A DNA stretch of 64,000 bases from Crambe crambe (Eukaryota; Porifera; Demospongiae; Poecilosclerida; Crambeidae). Below, piece by piece: positions 1 to 12,219 of the stretch; within the stretch, counting starts at the first letter, position 1; every line of letters starts with the position of its first letter. The translations under genes were made by a program, and so were the position numbers. The notes beneath the pieces were generated by a model, which saw only the letters and a program-made list of their open reading frames with translations, was not told where the DNA came from and did not search any database. The DNA lies in NCBI GenBank assembly GCA_963924555.1, contig OZ004581.1, positions 4,588,001-4,652,000 on the forward strand, given 5' to 3'.

Positions 1-126
1 TAAAATAACTTGTTTTACTTAACAATACAGGGATTGCATGCCTCATGATTAAAATCAAGGTATATGACTATGCACTCATGACTCAAATCACTATCTATGG
101 TCCACTATCTTACGATACAAAATTCC

Positions 127-3100
127 CTATATGTATGTACTTCTTGTAGCCTCAGTGGTAGTTGCAGCCTCTGATATTTCAGTAGTAATTTGTGTATCAG
201 TCGTAGTTTGTGTTTTGATGGTAGTTGCAGCCCCAACAGTAGTAGACATTGGATGTGTTGTTGTGGAAAGAGGAAAAAGGAAACCACCTTCCCTGTATTG
301 TTCTTCATTTCCCTAAAAAACAGCAAAAACAGTGAATCAATGCAAATTATTAAGAGCTACTCCATGCATATGACCCTTTTTGTACACTATTCCATGTGAT
401 TACTTCTATGAGAAGAAACTATCCATACATACCTGCACTGCTAATTGTAAATCCTCTATTGAGATAAAGCCATTCAAAACTTGTATGTAAAATAGAAACT
501 CCAGCTGTCCCATATCATTTTGATTGATAAGAGATGTAGGAATGGCCACATTTGCAGGATCAACAGTAACATTGATGACTCTACGAAAGGACAATAGTAA
601 TAACACACTTGAACATACAATCATGAATACTTATTAATCATACTCGCTCTTATTCCTGTTGAGCAGAACTACACCACACGTTTCTTCTGCACAAAATGCA
701 TTGATTATTCCAGATGTAACTTCTCTGAACCTCTGTTGAGAGGCTGGAGTGAACTAATTCCATACAAAAGTAATAGTAATTTAGTGACAATCATGCAATC
801 ATGACCTACAGTTTCAGGTGTAAGATTAGGTGCAGTGAAGTTAATACTGTTTTCAGTTCCAGAGGTTGTAGTCACAGCAGGAGGTAGTGGAGGAGGAGGC
901 TCATTCACAATTCCTATAGAGTAACAGAATGAAATAAACAAATGAAGAGAAAGGGTCGTCACTTCTTACGTGAGCAAGTTCCATTGATCTCCTCATACCC
1001 AGGAACACATATACAAACAAATGATCCTTCACTATTCAGGCATTGAGAGTTTCTATCATCTTCACACAATTCCATAGAAACAAGGGATGCTTCCAAGCAT
1101 TCATCAACATCTGTATGTAAGGAGGTACACAACAGAATAATATATAGTGTGGTAATTAGTAACAGCTTACCTCTACAGCTTCGTCCATCATCATACAACC
1201 GATATCCCTCACGACAATCACACTGAAATGACCTCTCAGTATTTGTACAGAGATGGTCACAAGGACTTCTTTCACATTCATTAATGTCTAACAACAATAT
1301 AATGTATCACTGCACGTATATCATCAATGTCATACATACCAACACAATCAGTTCCACCAGGCATGAGTAATTCAAGTCCTGTAGGACAGTAGCACTGCTC
1401 ATCCCCATTGATCACAGCACATCCATGAGAACACGTTCCTTCACATGTCATGTTGGCTGAATAATTATTTATATTATCATAAAAACGAGGTAGAAATACT
1501 CTGACTTCTCATTTTACCAGTGCAGTTCCTGCCATCTTCCTGAAGAGTGAATCCATCAGTACAGCCACAAGTATAAGATCCCACAGTATTCTCACAGAGT
1601 TGCTGACAGTCATGTATCCCATCACATTCATTTATGTCTATTCATCATTATTCATACGTCAATGTTGTACACTTAAATACAAACACTGACCTTGGCATTG
1701 ACTATCATTTCCTGCTGTTAGTCGATATCCATCTAAACAGGCACAGTTAAAGCTGCCTTCTGTATTCTCACAGATCTGATCACATGAAGTTGTGTTGGTT
1801 AGACACTCATTAATATCTACACAAGTTTTTCCATCATTGCTATCATGATGATGGAGAATGAGGCTAACCATAACACTTTGATGCATCCCCAGTGTATCCA
1901 TCAGGACAAGGACCACACACAGCACCAATACCAGGAGCTGGCACATCCATACACTCGACTCCTTCAAAACACTGGATCTCTGAACAGCCATTGCGGTCTT
2001 CCTCACAAAACACTCCACTAAAGGCTGGAGACACATAGGAGGTGCATGAAATGGATGAATATATAATCATGATACATACCTTCGTGACATATACAATTAA
2101 GTATGGTAGTGGCATTGGTTGATAGCAGCCCATCTCTCGTGCAAATCCCCCCATTAGCACAAGCACATATTTCCACAATGGGTGTGAAAGTTGATGAAGC
2201 ACCATTGGAGTCATTGGCAAAAAATGTCAGAGAGTCAGTAGTCACTTCTTGCAAATTCCAGCGAAGAATGTATTCTTTTTCTCCTATGTGATCCAAGGCA
2301 GAGTTGGGTGGGAGTCCTCCAAGCACGGCGAGTGTAATCTCATCTCCTTGGTCTTCAACTAGGATAGTGTATGCTGACTCCTGTCCTAGAGTAACACTGA
2401 AGACCATATCAGCAGAAATATTTGGTGGGAAATTGGCTGTAAAGGACGAATCAAGTGAATATTTTTGGTAGCTATTGCCAGTTGCTGTCTTACTTATTGT
2501 ATCTTCTGTCAAGTTTGTTTCCTTTTCGTGGTTCAAGGCATTCATAGCAACATCCATGTCTCCAGTAGCAGTAAGATCGAATATACACTGGGGGTTTTCT
2601 TCACATGTCATTGCTACTTCATTATTAACATCCAATTCATTTAAAAATATTGGGGTAAATGTTTCCTCAACAACAGGTCTACTGTCTCGGAAAAATCTTT
2701 CTTCGTTCATTAGTCCCCCTACAGTGTTAATATGTATAGATGCAGTCCATTATGGCAAACCTGGGTTATTTTATTATGACTCACAGTGTGTCTCTAAATG
2801 TGGAAATATTTGCTGATCTGTATTGATATTTGGGATCGGATTTGTGTTCTGTTGTGTGTGAAATTCATTATTTCTATTTCCATCATTATTTCCAAGAAAT
2901 CCTTGTGTTCTTTCTATATATGTTTTTGGAACAAACACTCTGAAATTTAAATAAGTTCCATGATTCGATATCTCTAGTGCTACGGAACTTTCAAGGAAGG
3001 CCACATCAAGGGTTACACTGTTTCTTCTTGTTAATTCTGCATTGCCAGTTGCATCACGCCATGTTTGTCCGATCTGCAGTTGACTGGTGATGTCTTCAGA

Positions 3101-5630
3101 TTGGTTACTCCATGTCTGATGCACTCTAAATCCTCTCTCAAACTGCATGAATTTCATAATGCTCAGCAAATCATAAATCAGCTAGAGTAAAGAGCTAAAC
3201 TTACATGAAATGACAATCCTTGTCGACCAAATGCAAGATCAATGTGGACTGAAACTCTTGAAAATCTATTCCATGGCTGCATTCGTCCTTGAAGGGAGAA
3301 TATTGAAGCTTCAGTGTCTCTGCTTTCTGGTAGGACTTTCAACAAAACATACTCTCCATTGCCTTGGAAATCATAGTATTTACCATCGAATGTTAGATAG
3401 TGGGGATCACCTTGACCGTGGCCTATGAATACGAAATATGAAAGTGACAAATTTGTCGATAACATTGAGGACTAGAATGTAAAAGTTATGGAGGAGAATA
3501 TCTACGCCATCCCTTAATGAAAAATGAACTTTTAAGCTACATAATTATGTCATTCTGCACTCAATAATTGATCACATGTCTAAACTGGGGTGGGTTTGAT
3601 CCCAGATTTTTATAATTGGGGGCGAGCATTGAGCCCCACACTAGGGAGTCTGGTAGCACGCACTTTATCCTTTTCTCACGATGACCTTGACCTTTACCAT
3701 GCACGCTCGCTCCCACAGTGCTTGCATGTTCAGTTTCTATTGTTTGGTAATGCGCATGCTACTAATATTAGGACATACGGTACACATACAGTGCATACAA
3801 AATTCTAGCTAGAACATATGGTACCTAGGTAGTTATCCTCATAGCTTCCTATAAGCCAGCTTGAAAGTTTTGTCTTTTAAGCTAGCTACTTTCAACGATA
3901 CACAATGGATTTCAAACATGGAATGACAAATATCAATGGTGACATCACTCATCAAATGTGACCTGTCAATTGATCAAATATCAGGATATTTTTCTAAGTG
4001 CTCAAGGAAAGGTTTACAGATATTCTTAGAAGCACTTATAAATTAGAAACCTGATCAAATAGATCAAGCTACATAGGATGCAGCTACATTGTATGCCATT
4101 CCCCAAGAATATCATACCTATTACTGGAGGAATATAACCAGTGCAATCATTGATTATTCTTCGCTGGTAATATCTGTTGCATTGGCTTGTTGCACAGCAA
4201 ACTCTTCTGAATTCAGCATCACGCTGTTCATATTGTACTTGGCTCAATATAGGATGATAAAGTAACATTGAACCAGCAAGCCCAACATTAGGAGATGTAT
4301 GAAGAGCCCTGTAACAAAAAGTAGTTATTTATAAGAAAGTCATTGCAAGATCAATCATATTTATATACTGCATTTTGAACCTTGGTAATGATGTACTAGC
4401 TAGCTTATTGCCCTACTAGAAAACAATCAAAAAGGGTTGCTACTTAAATACTTACCCATTAACATAGCAGCACATTTGAGTTAGAGTAATTCCACCTAAT
4501 GCTCTTAGCTGATGATTTATAGGTAGTGAGGAAACATAGCAGTTTTCATCAAGCCTTGTGAATCTTGCAATGTCTCTGGCAGTTTGTTGAAGAGTACATG
4601 GACACGGATCAAGCATGGCCGCTAGAATATCAGGTGTTGTTCCGATCAAGAAGATTCCATCTGTAGCTTGAAATTGCCTGCATCGTGTACTCAGAAATGC
4701 TACATTAGCAGGAAGAAGCATTGCCATATTATTTATCCTAGTATTCTGTCTCCTTCCAGCATCAGAAGTGCAAGATACAGCATCACCTATTCCAGGAAAT
4801 CCTGATAATGGATGATTGGCAAAGAAGTTTGCCTCAGAATTGTAGCCAACGACTGCTGCTCTGTTTCTTCCCACAGAGCTCCATTGGATTTCTCCACACA
4901 CGTAAGTAAAGACTGCATACGTTCTAATCCCATCAGTGACTATGGTGGCTTGATAACTATTAACCTGTAAAGGGATATTAACTCTGGTAATAATGGCTGT
5001 GTTATTTGTGGATCTACTTTACCTTCTGAAGCTCCTCTTCGTTGATTCCTAGGTGATCTTCTTCACCATGTGGGCTTGGATGCACACTGTCCCAATGGAC
5101 AGTGAGGACCCAGTTACCTTCAAATTCTTCTTCACCCTCTTGCTGAGTATGTTTGATATAAGTGTTCACTTGATGAAGCCAATTTCTGCCCACTGGATTG
5201 GATGCTGCATCATTTGAGTGGAAAGTGGCATATCTCACAGCTCCCTCTCTGCGTATATCATTGTCACTCCAAAATGGCGCAACTGCCATTCCAGTCCTCG
5301 TCCAATAATTCTGTGTTGGGAACCTATCTGGTACTGAAAACTTCCATGGTCTGTCGAATGATATAACTCCATTTTCATTAACCTGCATGTGGAATGATAT
5401 TAAAAAGGGCAATATTAACTTATGATTGTAAAGTCTAGCTTTGCAACATTATTCAGAACTTAATTGTAAATTGTAATCCAATCTTACATATGCCAAAGTT
5501 GCAATTTCATTCCCAAAAATCAGACCATCTGGAATATTTATGGCATCAGACACTGCATCTGCTCTAGTCTTGTCCAACTCCAAGATACCAGGGAAAGTTC
5601 TCAAGTTCAAAATAGGAAGGAACTCTCCAA
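127..5630 (-). CDS. NIDO-AMOP-VWD-EGF protein, tandem copy 1
   Basis: Seventeen exons with GT/AG ends and matching phases: 5488-5630, 5023-5382, 4456-4964 (NIDO, then the start of AMOP with CPCTLQQ), 4118-4308 (AMOP end, rich in Cys), 3205-3422 and 2785-3142 (VWD, with [15 protein letters not shown] and GFLGNNDG), 2080-2718, 1869-2024, then EGF/EGF-Ca exons 1691-1816, 1518-1637, 1340-1456, 1171-1287 and 970-1110 (D-I/V-N/D-E-C starts), a Pro-rich linker 810-913, two exons 644-753 and 433-580 that look weakly like a SEA-type fold, and a Thr/Ser-rich last exon 127-312 with a stop at 127-129. About 1250 residues. The order resembles mucin-4/SUSD2-like extracellular proteins, so a secreted or surface adhesion role is inferred. 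The first exon starts in phase 1, so at least one 5' exon (signal peptide) is missing from the model; no membrane segment was found after the Thr-rich tail. Confidence 0.8.
3546..3798. mobile_element. About 250-bp insertion in the AMOP-VWD intron of copy 1
   Basis: Copy 2 lacks this stretch: its intron runs directly from 'aagctacata' into 'aaattct' near 9655-9665. The insert contains ccccacactagggagtctgg, also found at 25652-25671, and ends with gtgcatacaaaattctag, whose reverse complement follows directly at the second site. It is thus a dispersed element in two different arrangements. No coding capacity. Confidence 0.55.
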
Positions 5631-5722
5631 CTGCAAAAGTAGTATTTATATAATTAGCAATAGGTCTTCAGTCTCATAGCTAACTACAAAGGCATGTAAT
5701 TGATTTTAGCATGAAATGTAAT

Positions 5723-6092
5723 GACATTCCCCCTGCATGGAAGGAGGAGAAAAGTCTGGTAACTTTGAATCACTTTAGCTGTCTCCTAATTTAAGGGACC
5801 AATCAAATCACTTCAATCACATGATCTTATGTAAAATGACATCACGGCAGTGCATGCAATAGCTATAGTCTACAATAACATGCTAACTGATCTTGCAGAT
5901 CAAGACTTGCTAGCTAGTCATTGGCTAGTTGTTTATATAGCCATTATACTTTATAGCAAGCTAGCCGGCCACGACAATCACCCATACCACGCGCGCCCTT
6001 GCCTCTATGACATCAGAGTTCTCATGCCACTTCCTGCATTCCAGAAGGACAACTAAAGTGGTCCAAAGTTACCAGGAGGAGGGAAAGTCCCA
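5723..6092. mobile_element. MITE-like element between copies 1 and 2, left end lost
   Basis: Closely similar to the element at 11709-12101, including the right end gaggagggaaagtccca, but the left inverted repeat and about 180 bp of flank are missing. It was carried along by the tandem duplication and then trimmed. Confidence 0.6.
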
Positions 6093-6239
6093 GACTAGTA
6101 GCAGGCATAAAATTACTTGTGTTACTTAACGATACAGGGATTGCACGCCTGATGATTAAAAGCATCAATGACTACGCACTACCTTCTACTCATGACTCCA
6201 ACCACTATCCATGGTCCACTATCTTATAATACAAATTCT

Positions 6240-9200
6240 CTATATATATGTACTTCTTGTAGCCTCAGTGGTAGTTGCAGCCTCTGATATTTCAGTAGCA
6301 GTTTGAGAAGTTATTTCAATGGTAGTTGCAGCCCCAACAGTAGTAGACATTGGATGTGTTGTTGTGGAAAGAGGAAAAAGGAAACCAGCTTCCCTGTATT
6401 GTTCTTCATTTCGCTAAAAAACAGCAGAAATAGTGAATCAATGCAAATTATTAAGAGCTACTCCATATGACCCTTTTTGTACACTATTCCACGTGATTAC
6501 TTCTATGAGAAGAAGAAACTATCCATGCATACCTGCACTGCTAATTGTAAATCCTCTATTGAGATAAAGCCATTCAAAACTTGTATGTAAAATAGAAACT
6601 CCAGCTGTCCCACATCATTTTGATTGATAAGAGATGTAGGAATGGCCACATTTGCAGGATCAACAGCAATATTGATGACTCTATGAAAGGACAATAATAA
6701 TAACATGCTTGAACATACAATCCATGAATACTTATTAATCATACCCGCTCCTATTCCTGTTGAGCAGAACTACATCACAAGTTTCTTCTGCACAAAATGC
6801 ATTGATTATTCTTGATGTAACTTCTCTGAACCTCTGTTGCAAGGCTGGAGTGAACTAATTCCATACAAAAGTAATAGTAATTTAGTGACAATCATGCAAT
6901 GATGACCTACAGTTTCAGGTGTAAGATTAGGTGCAGTGAAGTTAATACTGTTTTCAGTTCCAGAGGTTGGAGTCACAACAGGAGGTAGTGGAGGAGGAGG
7001 CTCATTCACAATTCCTATAGAGTAACAGAATGAATAAACAAATGAAGAGAAAGGGTCGTCACTTCTTACGTGAGCAAGTTCCATTGATCTCCTCATACCC
7101 AGGAACACATATACAAACAAATGATCCTTCACTATTTAGACATTGAGAGTTTCTATCATCTTGACACAGTTCCATGGAAACAAGGGATGCTTCCAAGCAT
7201 TCATCAACATCTGTATGTAAGGAGGTACACAACAGAATAATATATAGTGTGGTAATTAGCAACAGCTTACCTCTACAGCTTCGTCCATCATCATTCAACC
7301 GATATCCCTCACGACAATCACACTGAAATGACCTCTCAGTATTTGTACAGAGATGGTCACAAGGACTTTTTTCACATTCATTAATATCTAACAACAATAT
7401 AATGTGTCACTGCACGTATATCATCAATGTCATACAAATATTCATACCAACACAATCAGTTCCACCAGGCATGAGTAATTCAAGTCCTGTAGGACAGTAA
7501 CACTGCTCATCCCCATTGATCACAGCACATTCATGAGAGCACGTTCCTTCACATGTCATGTTGGCTGAATATTTACATTATATTGCTTAAAGAAGATGAA
7601 ATTTCTCAAACTTTCTCAAATTATATACCAGTGCAGTTCCTGCCATCTTCCTGAAGAGTGAATCCATCAGTACAGCCACAAGTGTAAGATCCCACAGTAT
7701 TCTCACAGAGTTGCTGACAGTCATTTATCCCATCACATTCATTTATGTCTATTCATCATTATTCATAAGTCACTGTTGTACACTTGCATACAAACACTGA
7801 CCTTGGCATTGACTATCATTTCCTGCTATTAGTCGATATCCATCAAAACAGGCACAGTTAAAGCTGCCTTCTGTATTCTCACAGATCTGATCACATGAAG
7901 TCGTGTTGATCTGACACTCGTTAATATCTACACATAAGTTTTTCCATCATTGCTATCATGATGATGGAGAATGAGGCTAACCATAACACTTTGATGCATC
8001 CCCAGTGTATCCATCAGGACAAGGCCCACACACAACACCAACACCAGGAGCTGGCACGTCCATGCACTCCACTCCTTCGAAACACTGAATCTCTGAACAG
8101 CCATTGCGGTCTTTCTCACAAAACACTCCACTAAACGCTGGAGAGACATAGGAGGTGCATGAAATGGATGAATATATTATAATCATGATACATACCTTCG
8201 TGACATATACAATTAAGTATGGTAGTGGCATTGGTTGATAGCAGCCCATCTCTTGTGCAAATTCCCCCATTAGCACAAGCACATATTTCCACAATGGGTG
8301 TGAAAGTTGATGAAGCACCATTGGAGTCATTGGCAAAAAATGTCAGAGAGTCAGTAGTCACTTCTTGCAAATTCCAGCGAAGAATGTATTCTTTTTCTCC
8401 TATGTGGTCCAAGGCAGAGTTGGGTGGGAGTCCTCCAAGCACGGTGAGTGTAATCTCATCTCCTGGGTCTTCAACTAGGATAGTGTATGCTGACTCCTGT
8501 CTTAGAGTAACACTGAAGACCATATCAGCAGAAATGTTTGGTGGGAAATTGGCTGTAAAGGACGAATCAAGTGAATATTTTTTGGTAGCTATTGCCAGTT
8601 GCTGTCTTACTTATTGTATCTTCCGTCAAGTTTGTTTCCTTTTCATGGTTTAAGGCATTCATAGCAACATCCATGTCTCCAGTAGCAGTAAGATCGAATA
8701 TACACTGAGGGTTTTCTTCACATGTCATTGCTACTTCACTATTAACGTCCAATTCATTTAAAAATAGTGGGGTAAAAGTTTCCTCAACAACAGGTCTATT
8801 ATCTCGGAAAAATCTTTCTTCGTTCATTATTCCCCCTACAGTGTTAATATGTATAGATGCAGTCCATTATGCAAACCTGGGTTATTTTATTATGACTCAC
8901 AGTGTGTCTCTAAATGTGGAAATATTTGCCGATCCGTATTGATATTTGGGATCGGATTTGTATTCTGTCGTGTGTGAAATTCATTATTTCTATTTCCATC
9001 ATTATTTCCAAGAAATCCTTGTGTTCTTTCTATATATGTTTTTGGAACAAACACTCTGAAATTTAAATAAGTTCCATGATTCGATATCTCTAGTGCTACG
9101 GAACTTTCAAGGAAGGCCACATCAAGGGTTACACTGTTTCTTCTTGTTAATTCTGCATTGCCAGTTGCATCACGCCATGTTTGTCCGATCTGCAGTTGAC

Positions 9201-11482
9201 TGGTGATGTCTTCAGATTGGTTACTCCATGTCTGATGCACTCTAAATCCTCTCTCAAACTGCATGAATTTCATAAATATCAATGCTCAGCAAATCATAAA
9301 TCAGCTAGAGTAAAGAGCTAAATTTACATGAAATGACAATCCTTGTCGACCAAATGCAAGATCAATGTGGACTGAAACTCTTGAAAATCTATTCCATGGC
9401 TGCATTCGTCCTTGAAGGGAGAATATTGAAGCTTCAGGGTCTCTGCTTTCTGGTAGGACTTTCAACAAAATATACTCTCCATTGCCTTGGAAATCATAGT
9501 ATTTACCATCGAATGTTAGATAGTGGGGATCACCTTGACCGTGGCCTATGAATACGAAATATGAAAGTGACAAATTTGTCGATAACATTGAGGACTAGAA
9601 TGTAAAAGTTATGGAGGAGAATATCTATACCATCCCTATGAATGAACTTTTAAGCTACATAAAATTCTATCTAGGACATATGGTACCTAGGTAGTTATCT
9701 CCATAGCTTCCTATAAGCCAGCTTGAAAGTTTTGTCTTTTAAGCTAGCTACTTTCAGCAATATACAATAGATTTCAAACATGGAATGACACATCACTCCT
9801 CAAATGTGACCAGTCAATTGATCAAATACCTGGATATTTCTCTAAGTGCTCAAGGAAAGATTTACAGATACTCTAAATGCACTTAGAAGCACTTATAAAT
9901 TAGAAACCTGATCAAATAGATCAAGCTACATAGGATGCAGCTACATTGTATGCCATTCCCCAAGAATATCATACCTATTACTGGAGGAATATAACCAGTG
10001 CAATCATTGACTATTCTTCGCTGGTAATATCTGTTGCATTGGCTTGTTGCACAGCAAACTCTTCTGAATTCAGCATCACGCTGTTTATATTGTGCTTGGC
10101 TCAATATAGGATGATAAAGTAACATTGAGCCAGTAAACCCAACATTAGGAGATGTATGAAGAGCCCTGTAACACAAAGTTAAAGTCATTGCAAGATCAAT
10201 CATATTTATATACTGCATTTTGAACCTTGGTAATGATGTACTAGCTAGCTTATATGTAGCTACTGCCCTACCAGAAAACAATCAAACTTACCCATTAACA
10301 TAGCAGCACATTTGAGTTAGAGTAATTCCACCTAATGCTCTTAGCTGATGATTTATAGGTAGTGAGGAAACATAGCAGTTTCCATCAAGCCTTGTGAATC
10401 TTGCAATGTCTCTGGCAGCTTGTTGAAGAGTACATGGACACGGATCAAGCATGGCCGCTAGAATATCAGGTGTTGTTCCAATCAAGAAGATTCCATCTGT
10501 AGCTTGAAATTGCCTGCATTGTGTGCTAAGAAACGCTACATTAGCAGGAAGAAGCATTGCCATATTATTTATCCTAGTATTCTGTCTCCTTCCAACATCA
10601 GAAGTGCAAGATACAGCATCACCTATTCCAGGAAATCCTGATAATGGATGATTGGCAAAGAAGTTTGCCTCAGAATTGTAGCCAACGACTGCTGCTCTGT
10701 TTCTTCCCACAGAGCTCCATTGGATTTCTCCACACACGTAAGTAAAGACTGCATACGTTCTAATCCCATCAGTAACTATGGTGGCTTGATAACTATTGAC
10801 CTATAAAGGGATATTAACTCTGGTAATTATGGCTGTGTTATTTGTGGATCTACTTTACCTTCTGAAGCTCCTCTTTGCTAATCCCTAGGCGATCTTCTGC
10901 ACCATGTGGGCTTGGATGCACATTGTCCCAGTGGACAGTGAGGACCCAGATACCTTCAAATTCTACTTCACCCTCTTGCTGAGTATGTTGGATATAAGTG
11001 TTCACTTGATGAAGCCAATTTCTGCCCACTGGATTGGATGCTGCATCATTTGAATGGAAAATGGCATATCTTACAGCTCCCTCTCTGCGTATATCATTGT
11101 CACTCCAAAATGGTGCAACTGCCATTCCAGTCCTCGTCCAATAATTCCGTGTTGGGAACCTCTCTGGTACTGAAAACTTCCATGGTCTGTTGAATGATAT
11201 GACTCCATTTTCATTAACCTGCATGTGGAATGATATCAAAAAGGGCAATATTAACTTATGATTGTAAAGTCTAGCTTTGCAACATTATCATGATTCAGAA
11301 GTTAATTGTAATTTGTAATCCAATTAGCTAGTGGCTTACATATGCCAAAGTAGCAAGTTCGTTCCCAAAAATCAGACCATCTGGAATATTTATGGCATCA
11401 GACACTGCATCTGCTCTAGTCTTGTCCAACTCCAAGACACCAGGAAAAGTTCTCAAGTTCAAAATAGGAAGGAACTCTCCAA
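6240..11482 (-). CDS. NIDO-AMOP-VWD-EGF protein, tandem copy 2, one frameshift
   Basis: Same 17-exon layout as the neighbouring copy at 127-5630, very close to it in sequence. First NIDO exon 11340-11482, second 10859-11218, AMOP around 10290-10800 and 9950-10170, VWD around 9328-9545 and 8907-9266, EGF exons about 7060-7945, Thr-rich end 6240-6413. The exon after VWD carries a run of six T (8578-8583, plus strand) where copies 1 and 3 have five, shifting the frame to an early stop. This makes copy 2 either a recent pseudogene or an allele with a homopolymer sequencing error; all other exons read well. The C-terminal Thr-rich tail is shorter than in the other copies because one repeat block is missing. 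No 5' signal-peptide exon could be identified upstream. Confidence 0.7.
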
Positions 11483-11708
11483 CTGCAAAAGTAGTGTTTA
11501 CAATAGGTCTTCAGTCTTATAGCTACAATGGCATGTAATTGATTTAGCATGAAATGTAATAACATTATAACTGTCAATTTCCGTGATCTGTATTCTTCTG
11601 TGATCTGTAGCTGAGCACATATTTTATCTCTCTTTCATCATACAGTACATGATCAATGGTTTACTGTTATAATTTATGCATATATCTGGAAGATTTGACC
11701 TAGCTAGT

Positions 11709-12101
11709 TTGGGACTTTCCCTCCTCGGACACTCCCCCTGCACGGAAGGAGGAGGTGAGTCTGGTAACTTTGAATCGCTTTAGCTGTCTCCTAATTTAAG
11801 GGACCAATCAAATCGCTTTTATCACATGATCTTATGTAAAATGACATTACGGCAGTGCATGCAATAGCTATAGTCTACAATGAAATGCTAGCTGATGTTG
11901 CAGATCAAGACTTGCTAACTAGTCATTGATATGTTGTTTATATAGCCATTATACTTTATAGCAAGCTAGCTGGCCACGACAACCACACCACCCGCACCCT
12001 TGCCTCAATGACATCAGAGTTCTCGTGACTTATGCCACTTCATGCATTCCAGAAGGACAACTAAAGTGGTCCAAAGTTACCAGGAGGAGGGAAAGTCCCA
12101 A
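11709..12101. mobile_element. 393-bp MITE with 18-bp perfect terminal inverted repeats
   Basis: The left end ttgggactttccctcctc (11709-11726) is exactly matched, inverted, at 12084-12101. No open frame. It lies in the spacer between NIDO copies 2 and 3. No clear target duplication was seen, so the superfamily is not assigned. Confidence 0.75.
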
Positions 12102-12219
12102 GCACAAAATTACTTCATAGAGTCATTATATGTGTATTACTTAACAATGCAGGGATTGCACACCTGATGGTTAAAAGCACCTATGACTACACACTACCTT
12201 CTACTCATGACTCAGACAA

